From the NCBI GenBank assembly GCA_039566865.1, contig CM076945.1, positions 6,809,501 through 6,873,500 on the forward strand: a stretch of DNA of 64,000 nucleotides, in the 5' to 3' direction. The translations under genes were made by a program, and so were the position numbers. A model generated the notes under the pieces. That model saw only the letters and a program-made list of their open reading frames with translations. It did not search any database and had not been told where the DNA came from. Each line of letters starts with the position of its first letter. Positions within the stretch are counted from its first letter, which is position 1. Of the stretch, positions 15,001 through 27,180 are shown in pieces. The stretch is from Aurelia coerulea. Lineage: Eukaryota > Cnidaria > Scyphozoa > Semaeostomeae > Ulmaridae.

Positions 15001-18000
15001 CAACGAGTGTACTCTTGGTACTCATAATTGTCATAACAATGCGACATGTTCTAATACGGATGGATCATTTACTTGCGCTTGTGACACTGGATATAGCGGA
15101 AACGGAGTGACATGTACAGGTAGGCAGAAAATAGGTTTTGTTGTTAATTGCAGTTATTGTTGTTGTATTTTGCAGATATTATTCGATTTATGTTTCAAAG
15201 TTTGGAAGTATTTGTATTTGGAATATTGTTTGCTTTTAAGGGGTCTTGTTATACTTAGAAGATGAAGTTTGAAGTTTGATTATTTGTGCTCTCATTTTTC
15301 AGATAACAACGAGTGTACTCTTGGTACTCATAATTGTCATAACAATGCGACATGTTCTAATACGGATGGATCATTTACTTGCGCTTGTGACACTGGATAT
15401 AGCGGAAACGGAGTGACATGTACAGGTAGGCAGAAAATAGGTTTTGTTGTTAATTGGGGTTTTTGTTGCTGTATTTTGCAGATATTATTCGATTTATGTT
15501 TAAAAATTTGGAAGTATTTGTTTTTGGAATTATGTTTGCTTTTAAGGGATCTTGTTATACTTAGAAGATGAAGTTTGAAGTTTGATTATTTGTGCTCTCA
15601 TTTTTCAGATAACAACGAGTGTACTCTTGGTACTCATAATTGTCATAACAATGCGACATGTTCTAATACGGATGGATCATTTACTTGCGCTTGTGACACT
15701 GGATATAGCGGAAACGGAGTGACATGTACAGGTAGGCAGAAAATATGTTTTGTTCTTAATTGGGGTTTTTGTTGCTGTATTTTGCAGATATTATTCGATT
15801 TATCTTTAAAAGTTTTGAGGTATTTCTTTTTAGACATTTTTGGTTCTTCGTATGGATCGTGTTATACTGACAAGATGAAGTTTGAAATTTGATCATTTGT
15901 ACTCTCATTTTTCAGATAACAACGAGTGTACTCTTGGTACTCATAATTGTCATAACAATGCGACATGTTCTAATACGGATGGATCATTTACTTGCGCTTG
16001 TGACACTGGATATAGCGGAAACGGAGTGACATGTACAGGTAAGCAGAAAATAGGTTTTGTTGTTAATTGGGGTTTTTGTTGTGGTATTTTGTAGATATTA
16101 TTCGATCTATGTTTAAAAGTTTTGAAGTATTTCTTTTTAGACATTTTTGGTTCTTCGTATGGATCGTGTTATACTGACAAGATGAAGTTTGAAGTTTGAT
16201 TATTTGTGCTCTCATTTTTCAGATAACAACGAGTGTACTCTTGGTACTCATAATTGTCATAACAATGCGACATGTTCTAATACGGATGGATCATTTACTT
16301 GCGCTTGTGACACTGGATATAGCGGAAACGGAGTGACATGTACAGGTAGGCAGAAAATAGGTTTTGTTGTTAATTGCAGTTATTGTTGTTGTATTTTGCA
16401 GATATTATTCGATTTATGTTTCAAAGTTTGGAAGTATTTGTATTTGGAATATTGTTTGCTTTTAAGGGATCTTGTTATACTTAGAAGATGAAGTTTGAAG
16501 TTTGATTATTTGTGCTCTCATTTTTCAGATAACAACGAGTGTACTCTTGGTACTCATAATTGTCATAACAATGCCACATGTTCTAATACGGATGGATCAT
16601 TTACTTGCGCTTGTGACACTGGATATAGCGGAAACGGAGTGACATGTACAGGTATGCAGAAAATAGGTTTTGTTGTTAATTGGGGTTTTTGTTGTTGTAT
16701 TTTGCAGATATTATTCAATTTATGTTTCAAAGGTTTGAAGTATTTGTTTTTGGAATATTGTTTGCTTTTAAGGGATCTTGTTATACTTAGAAGATGAAGT
16801 TTGAAGTTTGATTATTTGTGCTCTCATTTTTCAGATAACAACGAGTGTACTCTTGGTACTCATAATTGTCATAACAATGCGACATGTTCTAATACGGATG
16901 GATCATTTACTTGCGCTTGTGACACTGGATATAGCGGAAACGGAGTGACATGTACAGGTAGGCAGAAAATAGGTTTTGTTGTTAATTGGGGTTTTTGTTG
17001 CTGTATTTTGCAGATATTATTCGATTTATGTTTAAAAATTTGGAAGTATTTGTTTTTGGAATTATGTTTGCTTTTAAGGGATCTTGTTATACTTAGAAGA
17101 TGAAGTTTGAAGTTTGATTATTTGTGCTCTCATTTTTCAGATAACAACGAGTGTACTCTTGGTACTCATAATTGTCATAACAATGCGACATGTTCTAATA
17201 CGGATGGATCATTTACTTGCGCTTGTGACACTGGATATAGCGGAAACGGAGTGACATGTACAGGTAGGCAGAAAATAGGTTTTGTTGTTAATTGGGGTTT
17301 TTGTTGCTGTATTTTGCAGATATTATTCGATTTATCTTTAAAAGTTTTGAGGTATTTCTTTTTAGACATTTTTGGTTCTTCGTATGGATCGTGTTATACT
17401 GACAAGATGAAGTTTGAAATTTGATCATTTGTACTCTCATTTTTCAGATAACAACGAGTGTACTCTTGGTACTCATAATTGTCATAACAATGCGACATGT
17501 TCTAATACGGATGGATCATTTACTTGCGCTTGTGACACTGGATATAGCGGAAACGGAGTGACATGTACAGGTAAGCAGAAAATAGGTTTTGTTGTTAATT
17601 GGGGTTTTTGTTGTGGTATTTTGTAGATATTATTCGATCTATGTTTAAAAGTTTTGAAGTATTTCTTTTTAGACATTTTTGGTTCTTCGTATGGATCGTG
17701 TTATACTGACAAGATGAAGTTTGAAGTTTGATTATTTGTGCTCTCATTTTTCAGATAACAACGAGTGTACTCTTGGTACTCATAATTGTCATAACAATGC
17801 GACATGTTCTAATACGGATGGATCATTTACTTGCGCTTGTGACACTGGATATAGCGGAAACGGAGTGACATGTACAGGTAGGCAGAAAATAGGTTTTGTT
17901 GTTAATTGGCGTTTTTGTTGCTGTATTTTGCAGATATTATTCGATTTATGTTTAAAAAGTTGGAAGTATTTGTTTTTGGAATTATGTTTGCTTTTAAGGG

Positions 18001-21000
18001 ATCTTGTTATACTTAGAAGATGAAGTTTGAAGTTTGATTATTTGTGCTCTCATTTTTCAGATAACAACGAGTGTACTCTTGGTACTCATAATTGTCATAA
18101 CAATGCGACATGTTCTAATACGGATGGATCATTTACTTGCGCTTGTGACACTGGATATAGCGGAAACGGAGTGACATGTACAGGTAGGCAGAAAATAGGT
18201 TTTGTTCTTAACCCTAGTCGTACTGGGGGGGGGCGTTTTTGCCCCCCCCTACCAGTTTTTGCTGCATTACGCTAAAACGACAAGAGATATAACCACCAGT
18301 TTTGGTGACTTTTACTCAAATTTCATAGGCAATTAAATTCTTAACATTTCATTGTTCTACCACTGATCATGTGACCACAGTAATACCATATTTGGAGAGT
18401 AGTCAACAAAAAAAATCTTAAAATGTCCGTAGTTTTCGTGTCGTTTGCTTGATCGATCTCAAACATGCACCATTTGATTGCATTTGATGAGTACTTTCAT
18501 TTGATATATAATTTTTTCATATTTGCTGATGTCAGCAATATTTAATATCTATGACGTCATTCACATTTATGACGTCATTTACCTAATAAAGAAGTGTCAA
18601 ATAAAAATTTGTTTAGTCTAATTTGCTTCATCTTATTAATTTGATTCATTTTGAGTCTATATTTACCAGATAAAAGGGCAGGACTGGCAAAAACCTGCGA
18701 TGAAAGTAAATGCATGCAACAAAAGGCTAATTTAAGGCTAATTGTGCTAAAAATAGAAACTAAAAATTTTGCAAAGTATGTATATTTGAACTATGACATG
18801 TTTCCTACTATTTGAAAAAATTTGGAGAAAATCGGTTGAGTGGTTGATTAAATAGAATTTTTCTGGTTAAGAAGGTATAAATTTGCCAATTTTCGTCAGT
18901 TTTTCGGTTGCCTAGCAACGAATCACGTGACTTATTAATTGTCATTGTTATATTTGAATAGCCAATTGTCTAAAGAACAATAGGGGTAAGTCTTATTGTT
19001 ATATCTTTTGTAGTTTTGGAGAAAAAGAGGGGGGGCGAAAAACGCCCCCCCCCCAGTACAAAATACCTAAAAAATCGCCCAGTACAGATAGGGTTAATTG
19101 GGGTTTTTGTTGCTGTATTTTGCAGATATTATTCGATTTATCTTTAAAAGTTTTGAAGTATTTCTTTTTAGACATTTTTGGTTCTTCGTATGGATCGTGT
19201 TATACTGACAAGATGAAGTTTGAAGTTTGATTATTTGTGCTCTCATTTTTCAGATAACAACGAGTGTACTCTTGGTACTCATAATTGTCATAACAATGCG
19301 ACATGTTCTAATACGGATGGATCATTTACTTGCGCTTGTGACACTGGATATAGCGGAAACGGAGTGACATGTACAGGTAGGCAGAAAATATGTTTTATTG
19401 TTAATTGGGGTTTTTGTTGTTGTATTTCGCAGCTATTATTCGATTTATGTTTAAAAATTTGGAAGTATTTGTTTTTGGAATTATGTTTGCTTTTAAGGGA
19501 TCTTGTTATACTTAGAAGATGAAGTTTGAAGTTTGATTATTTGTGCTCTCATTTTTCAGATAACAACGAGTGTACTCTTGGTACTCATAATTGTCATAAC
19601 AATGCGACATGTTCTAATACGGATGGATCATTTACTTGCGCTTGTGACACTGGATATAGCGGAAACGGAGTGACATGTACAGGTAGGCAGAAAATAGGTT
19701 TTGTTGTTAATTGGGGTTTTTGTTGCTGTATTTTGCAGATATTATTCGATTTATCTTTAAAAGTTTTGAAGTATTTCTTTTTAGACATTTTTGGTTCTTC
19801 GTATGGATCGTGTTATACTGACAAGATGAAGTTTGAAATTTGATCATTTGTACTCTCATTTTTCAGATAACAACGAGTGTACTCTTGGTACTCATAATTG
19901 TCATGACAATGCGACATGTTCTAATACGGATGGATCATTTACTTGCGCTTGTGACACTGGATATAGCGGAAACGGAGTGACATGTACAGGTAGGCAGAAT
20001 ATAGGTTTTGTTGTTAATTGGGGTTTTTGTTGTTGTATTTTGCAGCTATTATTCGATTTATGTTTAAAAGTTTGGAAGTATTTGTTTTTGGAATATTGTT
20101 TGCTTTTAAGGGATCTTGCTATACTTAGAAGATGAAGTTTGAAGTTTGATTATTTGTGCTCTCATTTTTCAGATAACAACGAGTGTACTCTTGGTACTCA
20201 TAATTGTCATAACAATGCGACATGTTCTAATACGGATGGATCATTTACTTGCGCTTGTGACACTGGATATAGCGGAAACGGAGTGACATGTACAGGTAGG
20301 CAGAAAATAGGTTTTGTTGTTAATTGGGGTTTTTGTTGTTGTATTTTGCAGATATTATTCGATTTATGTTTAAAAGTTTTGGAGTATTTGTTTTTGGAAT
20401 ATTGTTTGCTTTTAAGGGATCTTGTTATACTTTGATTATGAAGTTTGAAGTTTGATTATTTGTGCTCTCATTTTTCAGATAACAACGAGTGTACTCTTGG
20501 TACTCATAATTGTCATAACAATGCGACATGTTCTAATACGGATGGATCATTTACTTGCGCTTGTGACACTGGATATAGCGGAAACGGAGTGACATGTACA
20601 GGTAGTCAGAAAATAGGTTTTGTTGTTAATTGGGGTTTTTGTTGTTGTATTTTGCAGATATTATTCGATTTATGTTTAAAAGTTTTGGAGTATTTGTTTT
20701 TGAAATATTGTTTGCTTTTAAGGGATCTTGTTATACTTAGATTATGAAGTTTGAAGTTTGATTATTTGTGCTCTCATTTTTCAGATAACAACGAGTGTAC
20801 TCTTGGTACTCATAATTGTCATAACAATGCGACATGTTCTAATACGGATGGATCATTTACTTGCGCTTGTGACACTGGATATAGCGGAAACGGAGTGACA
20901 TGTACAGGTAAGCAGAAAATAGGTTTTGTTGTTAATTGGGGTTTTTGTTGTGGTATTTTGTAGATATTATTCGATCTATGTTTAAAAGTTTTGAAGTATT

Positions 21001-21520
21001 TCTTTTTAGACATTTTTGGTTCTTCGTATGGATCGTGTTATACTGACAAGATGAAGTTTGAAGTTTGATTATTTGTGCTCTCATTTTTCAGATAACAACG
21101 AGTGTACTCTTGGTACTCATAATTGTCATAACAATGCGACATGTTCTAATACGGATGGATCATTTACTTGCGCTTGTGACACTGGATATAGCGGAAACGG
21201 AGTGACATGTACAGGTATGCAGAAAATAGGTTTCGTTGTTAATTGGGGTTTTTGTTGTTGTATTTTGCAGATATTATTCGATTTATGTTTCAAAGTTTTG
21301 AAGTATTTGTTTTTGGAATATTGTTTGCTTTTAAGGGATCTTGTTATACTTATAAGATGAAGTTTGAAGTTTGATTATTTGTGCTCTCATTTGTCAGATA
21401 ACAAGGAGTGTACTCTTGGTACTCATAATTGTCATAACAATGCGACATGTTCTAATACGGATGGATCATTTACTTGCGCTTGTGACACTGGATATAGCGG
21501 AAACGGAGTGACATGTACAG
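1..21520 (+). CDS. 68 single-EGF exons (cbEGF array), 5' end outside window
   Basis: Partial exon 1-107, then 123-base exons starting at 292, 598, 905, 1211, 1518, 1824, 2131, 2437, 2743, 3049, 3355, 3661, 3967, 4273, 4579, 4885, 5191, 5498, 5804, 6111, 6417, 6723, 7030, 7337, 7644, 7951, 8258, 8564, 8870, 9176, 9482, 9789, 10095, 10402, 10708, 11014, 11320, 11626, 11933, 12240, 12546, 12852, 13158, 13464, 13771, 14078, 14384, 14690, 14997, 15303, 15609, 15916, 16223, 16529, 16835, 17141, 17448, 17755, 18061, 19254, 19560, 19867, 20173, 20479, 20785, 21092 and 21398. Each is phase 1-1 and encodes 41 residues with six cysteines, an N-terminal DNNEC calcium motif, an NAT N-glycosylation sequon between cysteines 2 and 3, and the C-x-N-x4-F-x-C-x-C Asp/Asn hydroxylation pattern. 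Together they should form a long Ca2+-stiffened extracellular rod. Variants seen: Gly to Ala at 1211 and 1824, Thr to Ala at 7951, Ala to Val at 8258, Thr to Ser at 9789, Ser to Leu at 13158, Asn to Asp at 19867, Asn to Lys at 21398. Confidence 0.88.
1..21520 (+). repeat. Tandem array of about 306-bp exon+intron units with higher-order duplication
   Basis: Units are 305, 306 or 307 bases. The 123-base exon is nearly invariant, while the intron of about 183 bases exists in recognisable subtypes: a tail with TTTTAAGGGATCTTG, a tail with TTCTTCGTATGGATCG (one base longer), a donor-proximal GTAAGCAGAAATAGG form (shorter), and a GTTAATTGCAGTTATTG form. Subtype order reveals blocks copied as groups: a 613-bp dimer (871-1483 and 1484-2096), a 1530-bp five-unit block (2403-3932 and 3933-5462), 4.9-6.7 kb against 9.1-11.0 kb (offset 4291), 8836-9754 against 14044-14962 (offset 5208), and 10980-13.9 kb against 14963-17.7 kb (offset 3983 falling to 3677, one unit lost). 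Unequal crossing-over is the simplest cause. True copy number may differ because such arrays assemble poorly. Confidence 0.95.
18212..19093. mobile_element. 882-bp piggyBac-like non-autonomous element in an array intron
   Basis: The element begins CCCTAGTCGTACTGGG and ends with the inverse of CCCTATCTGTACTGGG. It is flanked by TTAA at 18208-18211 and 19094-19097. Removing it and one TTAA restores the normal intron, which reads TTCTTAATTGGGG in the sister units at about 5948 and 10239. TTAA duplication with CCC termini is the piggyBac signature. G/C-run hairpins lie just inside both ends and two TGACGTCAT motifs sit in the middle. No transposase frame is visible, so it is a MITE-like passenger. 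Confidence 0.85.
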
Positions 21521-22332
21521 GTAGGCAGGAAATAGTTTTCATTTTAAGTATTTCAGTTTGGATCTTATATTTGAATGTGATATTGTAGCATCTTTTTTCA
21601 GTTAGTTTGAATATTTTTTTGTTTGATCTTGTTATTTTCTTTTTATATATGATTTGATAAAATGTCATCATTCCCTTAAGTGTAGTTCGTTTTTGTTTGT
21701 TTTTTTTTGTTTCAAAGGTTGTTGTTTTATTTGACACTAACTGAGCCTTAAATGTCTTTAGACTTGTAAGGATTTGAAGTACTAAAGTTACTGAATCGAT
21801 TGAAATGAACCGAATCCTTTTTCTGACTGCTATGTCTGAAGTATCCTTGTTTTTCGAGACCAGAATAGATGTTAGAAAATTTTGCTTCACATAAATCCTC
21901 GGTAGTGAATGCGTGAAAATGGGTGGATAACGCTTTGTGATCTGATAAAGAATTTCATGAGACAGAATATTCGAGTATAGAATAGTAGAGTATAGGACTT
22001 GAATCTTATCTAAACTTTAGACTTGAATCTGTGAAATATCATTGCCTCCTTCTGTCAATTGAATAATCGAAGATAGCGTTTGGTTACTTGCCTTAATTCC
22101 AGAAAGAGCATTTTCCATAGCGTCTATATTTTCAGATATACAGCATTTTCAGACTTTCTGGTAGCTTTGAAATTGTGACATCATCAAATTGCTAAATTTT
22201 AAACTATAAAAGCTACAGACTTCTGCTTGCTACCATCTATTACCGTGTATGGTTGGGCTACACATCACAACTAACAATGGCTTTTGCCGTTGTGCGAATG
22301 AGTGAAAATGCTGCGGCAAGGCGCGACTGAAA

Positions 22333-22590
22333 TTTGGTTTTAGAAGTCACACCGGGTCGACCCAGTCGAGATGCCTTTGGCCTATGGCTCAACTCATTCG
22401 AACCAAGTGTCAGTTTGGTTTTATAAGTCGCACCGGGTCTACCCAGTCGAGATGCCTTTGGCATATGGCTCGACTCATTCGAACCAAGTGTCAATTTGGT
22501 TTCATAAGTCGCACCTGGTCGACCCAGTCGAGATTCCTTTGGCGTATGGCTCGACGCACTCGAACCAAGTGTCTTTTTGGTTTATAAGAG
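22333..22590. repeat. 81-bp tandem repeat, about three copies
   Basis: The motif CACCGGGTC...CCCAGTCGAG...TTCGAACCAAGTGTC recurs at an 81-base spacing (22351, 22432, 22513) with small changes. It is markedly more GC-rich than the surrounding intron. Flanking text near 22650 (CGGGCC, CGGCACGGCGCGGC) looks like a transposon end, so the block may be the core of a decayed mobile element. Confidence 0.75.
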
Positions 22591-24104
22591 TCGTTCCTTG
22601 CCGAACCAGACAAAATTGTTCGAAATTCACTCGATTCGGCACGGCGCGGCACGACTTATAAACGGGCCTTAGATGTCACCTGAGATTTTGGATAGCATAA
22701 AATTCCTTTGTAAAACATTTCTATTGTTATTATTCGCGGACATTTGCAGCTGACATCTAATTGAGATTATAATTGATTTATGAGACTATGCGACTATAAT
22801 TGATTCGAGATTTCAGGTGATGAACTGAGCTTTTTCTTATTTAGAATTCCTTTTTGATTGATATTTTAGATGAAAACTTGTTATGAATGCATCTGTATTC
22901 TGATAAATTTTCAAATTGTTTCTGATTACTCTGCAAATCTTGATGATGTTATTTTAAGAAATAAGGACTTTACTTCGATCGCAGTCAATGCCAGCGTTTC
23001 AATTTATGTAACCATGTTTATATAGGGAAGAAATATTCCTTGTTTTATACAAAGTCTCTGTACCAGGAAATTCAATGATGCAATAGGAGCACGGGTTGTA
23101 GGAAAGTCTGAATTAAAGATAGGATTTACATATGAAACATCCAGCCTTCCTAGTTTATTCATTTGTCTCTGACATATCGAGTGCGTGACCTAGAGCCATT
23201 ATGCCATTCAGACGCAAACTCCTAGAAGCATAATTTCTCTAGATCACATCCTTTTGACACACTTGGGGACTAGAATTGTTGCTTGATATACCAGAAACGA
23301 AATAATGAACTAGAAAGACTCGATGTATCATATGTAAATCTTTTTTTTAATTCAGAGTTTCCAACAGCCCATGATAGAAGTACTTATTCATTAAAGATTG
23401 TCATCTGATGCTTGTTTGTATTTACCTAGCTCCATCGAAGGTAGTTGATGGAAAGCTAAAATTATAAAAGCTGTGTCCTAGCACTGCTTTTTAAAGTCAC
23501 CTTGCTTGTGATTGCTTTAGCCAAGAGTTCGGAGAACCTGGTGACTCTTCTTACGCAAGGTTGTAGTTTTGCCACGATGGGGACTCAAACCAAATTTAGA
23601 TTGATAGGACAGTGCACTAGCACGGGGTCATTCTTATTTCGTTATATCGTGATGTTATTGAATTCTGTCAACAGTTTGGAGTGTTGCTTTAATCATTTGC
23701 CTATGTTTTAACAATTATAGTTGATTTTCATCTTTTTCGAAAGACATTTTTAGGCTGTTGCTATCACAAAGATCTTTTTAACTCTTTGATAGACAGCTCT
23801 ATGATAATTATCTTTGTATTTTAGGCTTTTAGATTGATCTTTGCATATGTGGTTTATTAAAAATTCACTTTGTTACTTGATTCAATCGATGTTTAAAATT
23901 TAGTTAATGCCTACTGATTTGACCGGGTGACGAAAAAGAATTTTTTTGAACAATCAAAATGAATTGAATATATTCCCGATCTTGACAATTAGTCGTCCAT
24001 TTTTGTCAATGGCTAAAAGAATTTGAGTAATGTTGTATTGCAACTGCATGAAATCACTTTGATTTTGTGGAACGTTCAGCTTTCATGAGTTATCTGGTTT
24101 TAAG

Positions 24105-24615
24105 AACATAGGGCTCAAATCTTTAAAAAAAAAGGTCGGTGTAAAATTCTATTGCAGTTTTCCTTGAAATAAATGGCTTGGAAAGAACTAAGGGCTTTTT
24201 GCTGTAAATCTGCCATGGCAATTCATTGATATCTTGATTAGTTTCGATATGGCGGCATTGATTAAATTTGAGGCTATCACGTCATCAAATTTCTAAATCC
24301 TAAACTAGACAAGCTAAAGATTCTGCTTGCCACAATATTGTAGACGCTCATAAACTGTGGTTTCTGCAGGTTATAGAATGTTTCCTCTTTTAGTTTAGGA
24401 TTTACGATTGTTTAAATTTTTTCAAAATTTTCCATGAAGTTTTTCAAAAATAATGAATTTGCCGCCAATTTGATAAAATCAAGTTATCAAAACATTTCCA
24501 CGGCAGATTTACAGCAAAGTACCATGATTTCCCTTCCAACCATCCAATTCAAAGGCAACTGCGAAAGAATTTACGCCGACCTTTTTAAAGATTTGAAAGA
24601 TTTGAGCCATATGCT
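24105..24615. mobile_element. Foldback MITE, AGCATAGG family, copy A
   Basis: The inverted termini are about 100 bases long. The left carries GGGCTCAAATCTTTAAA, GGTCGGTGTAAAATTC and TGCTGTAAATCTGCC; the right carries their complements. The flanks GGTTTTAAG (24096-24104) and GTTTTAAAG (24616-24624) look like an approximate 9-bp target duplication. It contains no transposase. Confidence 0.75.
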
Positions 24616-25605
24616 GTTTTAAAGTATGCTCTGAAATCGCAAGAAATGACAATCAAATTGTATTTTTAACACAAATACCAATTAGATTGGCTCCTTATAT
24701 CTTTGATGAACCTTTAATATAGTACAGGATATGTACCTTCATATACAATTGCAAGATCTACAGTAGATCTTTCGTGAGAAACTATTCAATGAACTGTTTC
24801 AGTTTTTCATTTTTTGTTTACCTCGAGTTTTGTTTGCAAATCCAAGTATTCATTTTGATCTATAACTTTATTTTCGATCAAAAATCTTCTTGGTTCACAT
24901 TTTTCTGAGTCATCTTGTATTTCTTTAGTATATTACAATCTTTGCATTGTAGTTTTATGTTTATCCGGTATTAATTGCTGCTTTTTCTAGGAAATACGTC
25001 TATTAATGCAGGATTTTTTACTGATATTTCCAGCATAGTTTTATATTGATAAGATCATTTCCGGAAATATTTGGTATAGTAGTATTCAGGCAAATTGTGC
25101 AGCGTCGAAATGTTTTAATAACATCGATCTCAATTTGACACATCAAATGATATCTATGTTTTCTTATGGCAATATTGCTAAGAGTGCATTACATCCGAGA
25201 TCATCCTTTCCCTGAAATCAAATCAATCATGGTGTTTTTGTTATGTACTTGTTCTTGTATCTTTCGCACAATATTAACTTCATTGATTTAGTACAAAACT
25301 TAGATATGTCTTGAGTTTTACGTGGAATAACAGCATTCTCGAAGACCCCACGCAATTTTTTTTCCTTTAAGTTTACTTTCCTGTTCATGGAATCTAGATT
25401 TGATCTTTCAAGGCAGGGAGCTTTACCGTTTACACTTTGATTTTACTCCACGATTGATGTTGTTCTTTTTATCTATCGATTTACCTTTTTAGTTGTTTGC
25501 TAACTCGTAAAGATTTTTTTCAAATTTGTAGCTTTTTTCCAGAATTCTCCTTCTTTTCATATAGATGATGTTTGAAATATAATCATGCGTGTATTAATAT
25601 TCCAG

Positions 25606-25728
25606 ATAACAACGAGTGTACTCTTGGTACTCATAATTGTGATAACAATGCGACATGTTCTAATACGGATGGATCATTTACTTGTGCTTGTAACTCTGGA
25701 TATAGCGGAAATGGATTTACTTGCTCAG
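25606..25728 (+). CDS. Single-EGF exon upstream of SEA domain
   Basis: This phase 1-1, 123-base exon starts after TTCCAG and ends CTCAG|GTATTC. It encodes DNNEC...CDNNATC...CACNSGYSGNG, a cbEGF of the same family as the array but with Cys-Asp instead of Cys-His after the second cysteine. Its introns are unrelated to the array introns. It lies immediately before the SEA exons. Confidence 0.85.
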
Positions 25729-26053
25729 GTATTCACTTTGTGAATTAAGTTTTCTTTTTGCTTTGCAATTTAAAGTCATCTTTTGGCTGCATCTTTTCAT
25801 TCCAGTATTTTTTTGTTTCTTTTTATTTTCTTCTTATGAAGCTCTTTACTTAGATTTTTCGTTTGAACCTTGTTTAAGTGATATGCAAGGTCGAAACCAT
25901 TTGATCTGTGGTTTCACTCAAGGCCTGATGTTTTTTTTCTTTTCAAAAGCATCTCGCCCGAGCAATATCTTTCACATTTTTATAAAATCGTCAAATGAGT
26001 AAGTTGTTAAGATGTTTCTTTATTAATCAGCCTCTCAACTAATGTCCAACGAC

Positions 26054-26157
26054 GTAGCCTGGGTGCAGTCTTTCTTTCATGTGAAATTTAAAGCATAAGG
26101 GAATTTCTACCTTCCGGTTCTTTCATTATTACAAAAGAAAGACTGCACACAGGCTAC
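26054..26157. mobile_element. Short MITE with TAGCCTG...TGCAGTCTTTC termini
   Basis: A 104-base palindromic element whose arms TAGCCTGGGTGCAGTC and GACTGCACACAGGCTA are complementary with one or two mismatches. It sits in the intron between the EGF and the first SEA exon. The element at 44011-44115 has related TAGCCTG/TGCA ends and a clear 8-bp duplication, which supports a hAT-like origin. Confidence 0.65.
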
Positions 26158-26225
26158 CAGCCCCTTGACCAGCGAAACCTGTATCTCGAACAATTTGATA
26201 ATGTGATGCTTTTATCTTCCAACAG

Positions 26226-26374
26226 TCTTTTCCTTATTTGGAAATGTGACGTTGCCATCCTTCTCCTACAATGGAACAGTTATTGATAGCAATTCTCCCC
26301 AATCAGTAAAAGATGATTTAAATAATCAGACATCAGCACTCTATACTGGTATTGTGTCATTGGCCCAACCAGAG
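26226..26374 (+). CDS. SEA domain, exon 1 of 3
   Basis: This 149-base exon (phase 1 to 0) starts after CCAACAG and ends CCAGAG|GTAATG. It encodes VFSLFGNVTLPSFSYNGTVI followed by SPQSVKDDLNNQTSALYTGI and VSLAQPE. The F-x-NVTLP strand followed by an acidic, amphipathic helix is the start of a SEA domain, an extracellular module of mucins and heavily glycosylated proteins. Three N-x-T/S sequons are visible. The exon falls between an EGF exon and the second SEA exon at 28689, with matching phase. Confidence 0.8.
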
Positions 26375-26580
26375 GTAATGTTACTTTTTTGAAATCATGT
26401 TCTTTTATATCTTTCAAATATTGTTTTTGTGCTAAAAACTTTTTTTTAGTTATTTTCTTTTCATATATCAGTGAAAAATTACAAAACTACAAAATAAGTT
26501 AACAGCAACGAAGTAAAGCTAATACAATTTTTTTAAATTTTGCAAGAAACTTCTAATTGATACAACACAAATTGCATTAA

Positions 26581-26908
26581 AGGGGCTCCGTCGTCAAAAT
26601 GTAAGCAAAACGATGATTTTTGCAGTTTCTTGAAAGGTGATATCACACAGGATTTTCGTATTTTTTTCAAGATGAAAGTTGCTGTTTGGGCATTAATCAT
26701 TGTACTTCACTAAGGAACAAACCAAACATAATATCTTCTACGATTGCTCGGATATAAGTGGATTTTTAACGGTCGCTTTTTGGTGGCTTGGGTGAAGCAA
26801 TGGACTTTCTTCGAATCTCAACCATTCAGAGAACAATGGATGAACAATGGATAATCGGCGACACGTGCGAGTTTACGGATTTGTTTACTGTTTGACGACG
26901 GAGCCCCT
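26581..26908. mobile_element. TTAA-flanked MITE with perfect 18-bp termini
   Basis: The left end AGGGGCTCCGTCGTCAAA is the exact complement of the right end TTTGACGACGGAGCCCCT. The direct TTAA flanks are at 26577-26580 and 26909-26912. The element is 328 bases and carries no ORF of note. It resembles the 18212-19093 element in TTAA choice but not in terminal sequence, so it is a different family. Confidence 0.8.
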
Positions 26909-27180
26909 TTAACAATACGATTACAACATAATAAGAGACGAATTACAACATAATATGAGACGATTCACAAGACGATTTACACGACTATACCACAATTCTC
27001 CTGCAGCCAACAAGCAACGATAAACAAACAAACACCGACTATCAAACAAAACACAAGCCGTTTTTACTCTAATTGATTTTATTCCAATTGCTAAAAACTT
27101 AGTCCATCGGTCTTCGTAACGAGATGGTGTGTATATCGTTTCATCCTATAGTTACATCCTGAGTAACAACTATGCGGTTA

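Larger units (their letters stand above)
21521..25605 (+). other. Long intron (4.1 kb) after the EGF array
   Basis: This intron starts GTAGGCAGG after the last array exon and ends TTCCAG before the EGF at 25606. It contains an 81-bp tandem repeat (22333-22590) and a foldback element (24105-24615), described separately. I see no further exon with EGF cysteine spacing, and only short ORFs without domain character. Confidence 0.6.

Noticed and set aside
632..21013. 64-residue antisense ORFs repeated through the array
   Set aside because: Mirror frames of the EGF exon and intron with no domain or start context.
1..21520. CRISPR-like regular repeat
   Set aside because: Units are 306 bp, both parts repeat, and the repeated part encodes EGF; there are no unique spacers.
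258..21588. About 100-residue plus-strand ORFs in each array unit
   Set aside because: They start at non-ATG codons in the intron and run through the exon into the next intron; splice signals and phase show only the 123-base core is coding.
22258..22661. Small ORFs on both strands
   Set aside because: Products of an 81-bp tandem repeat (multiple of three), not genes.
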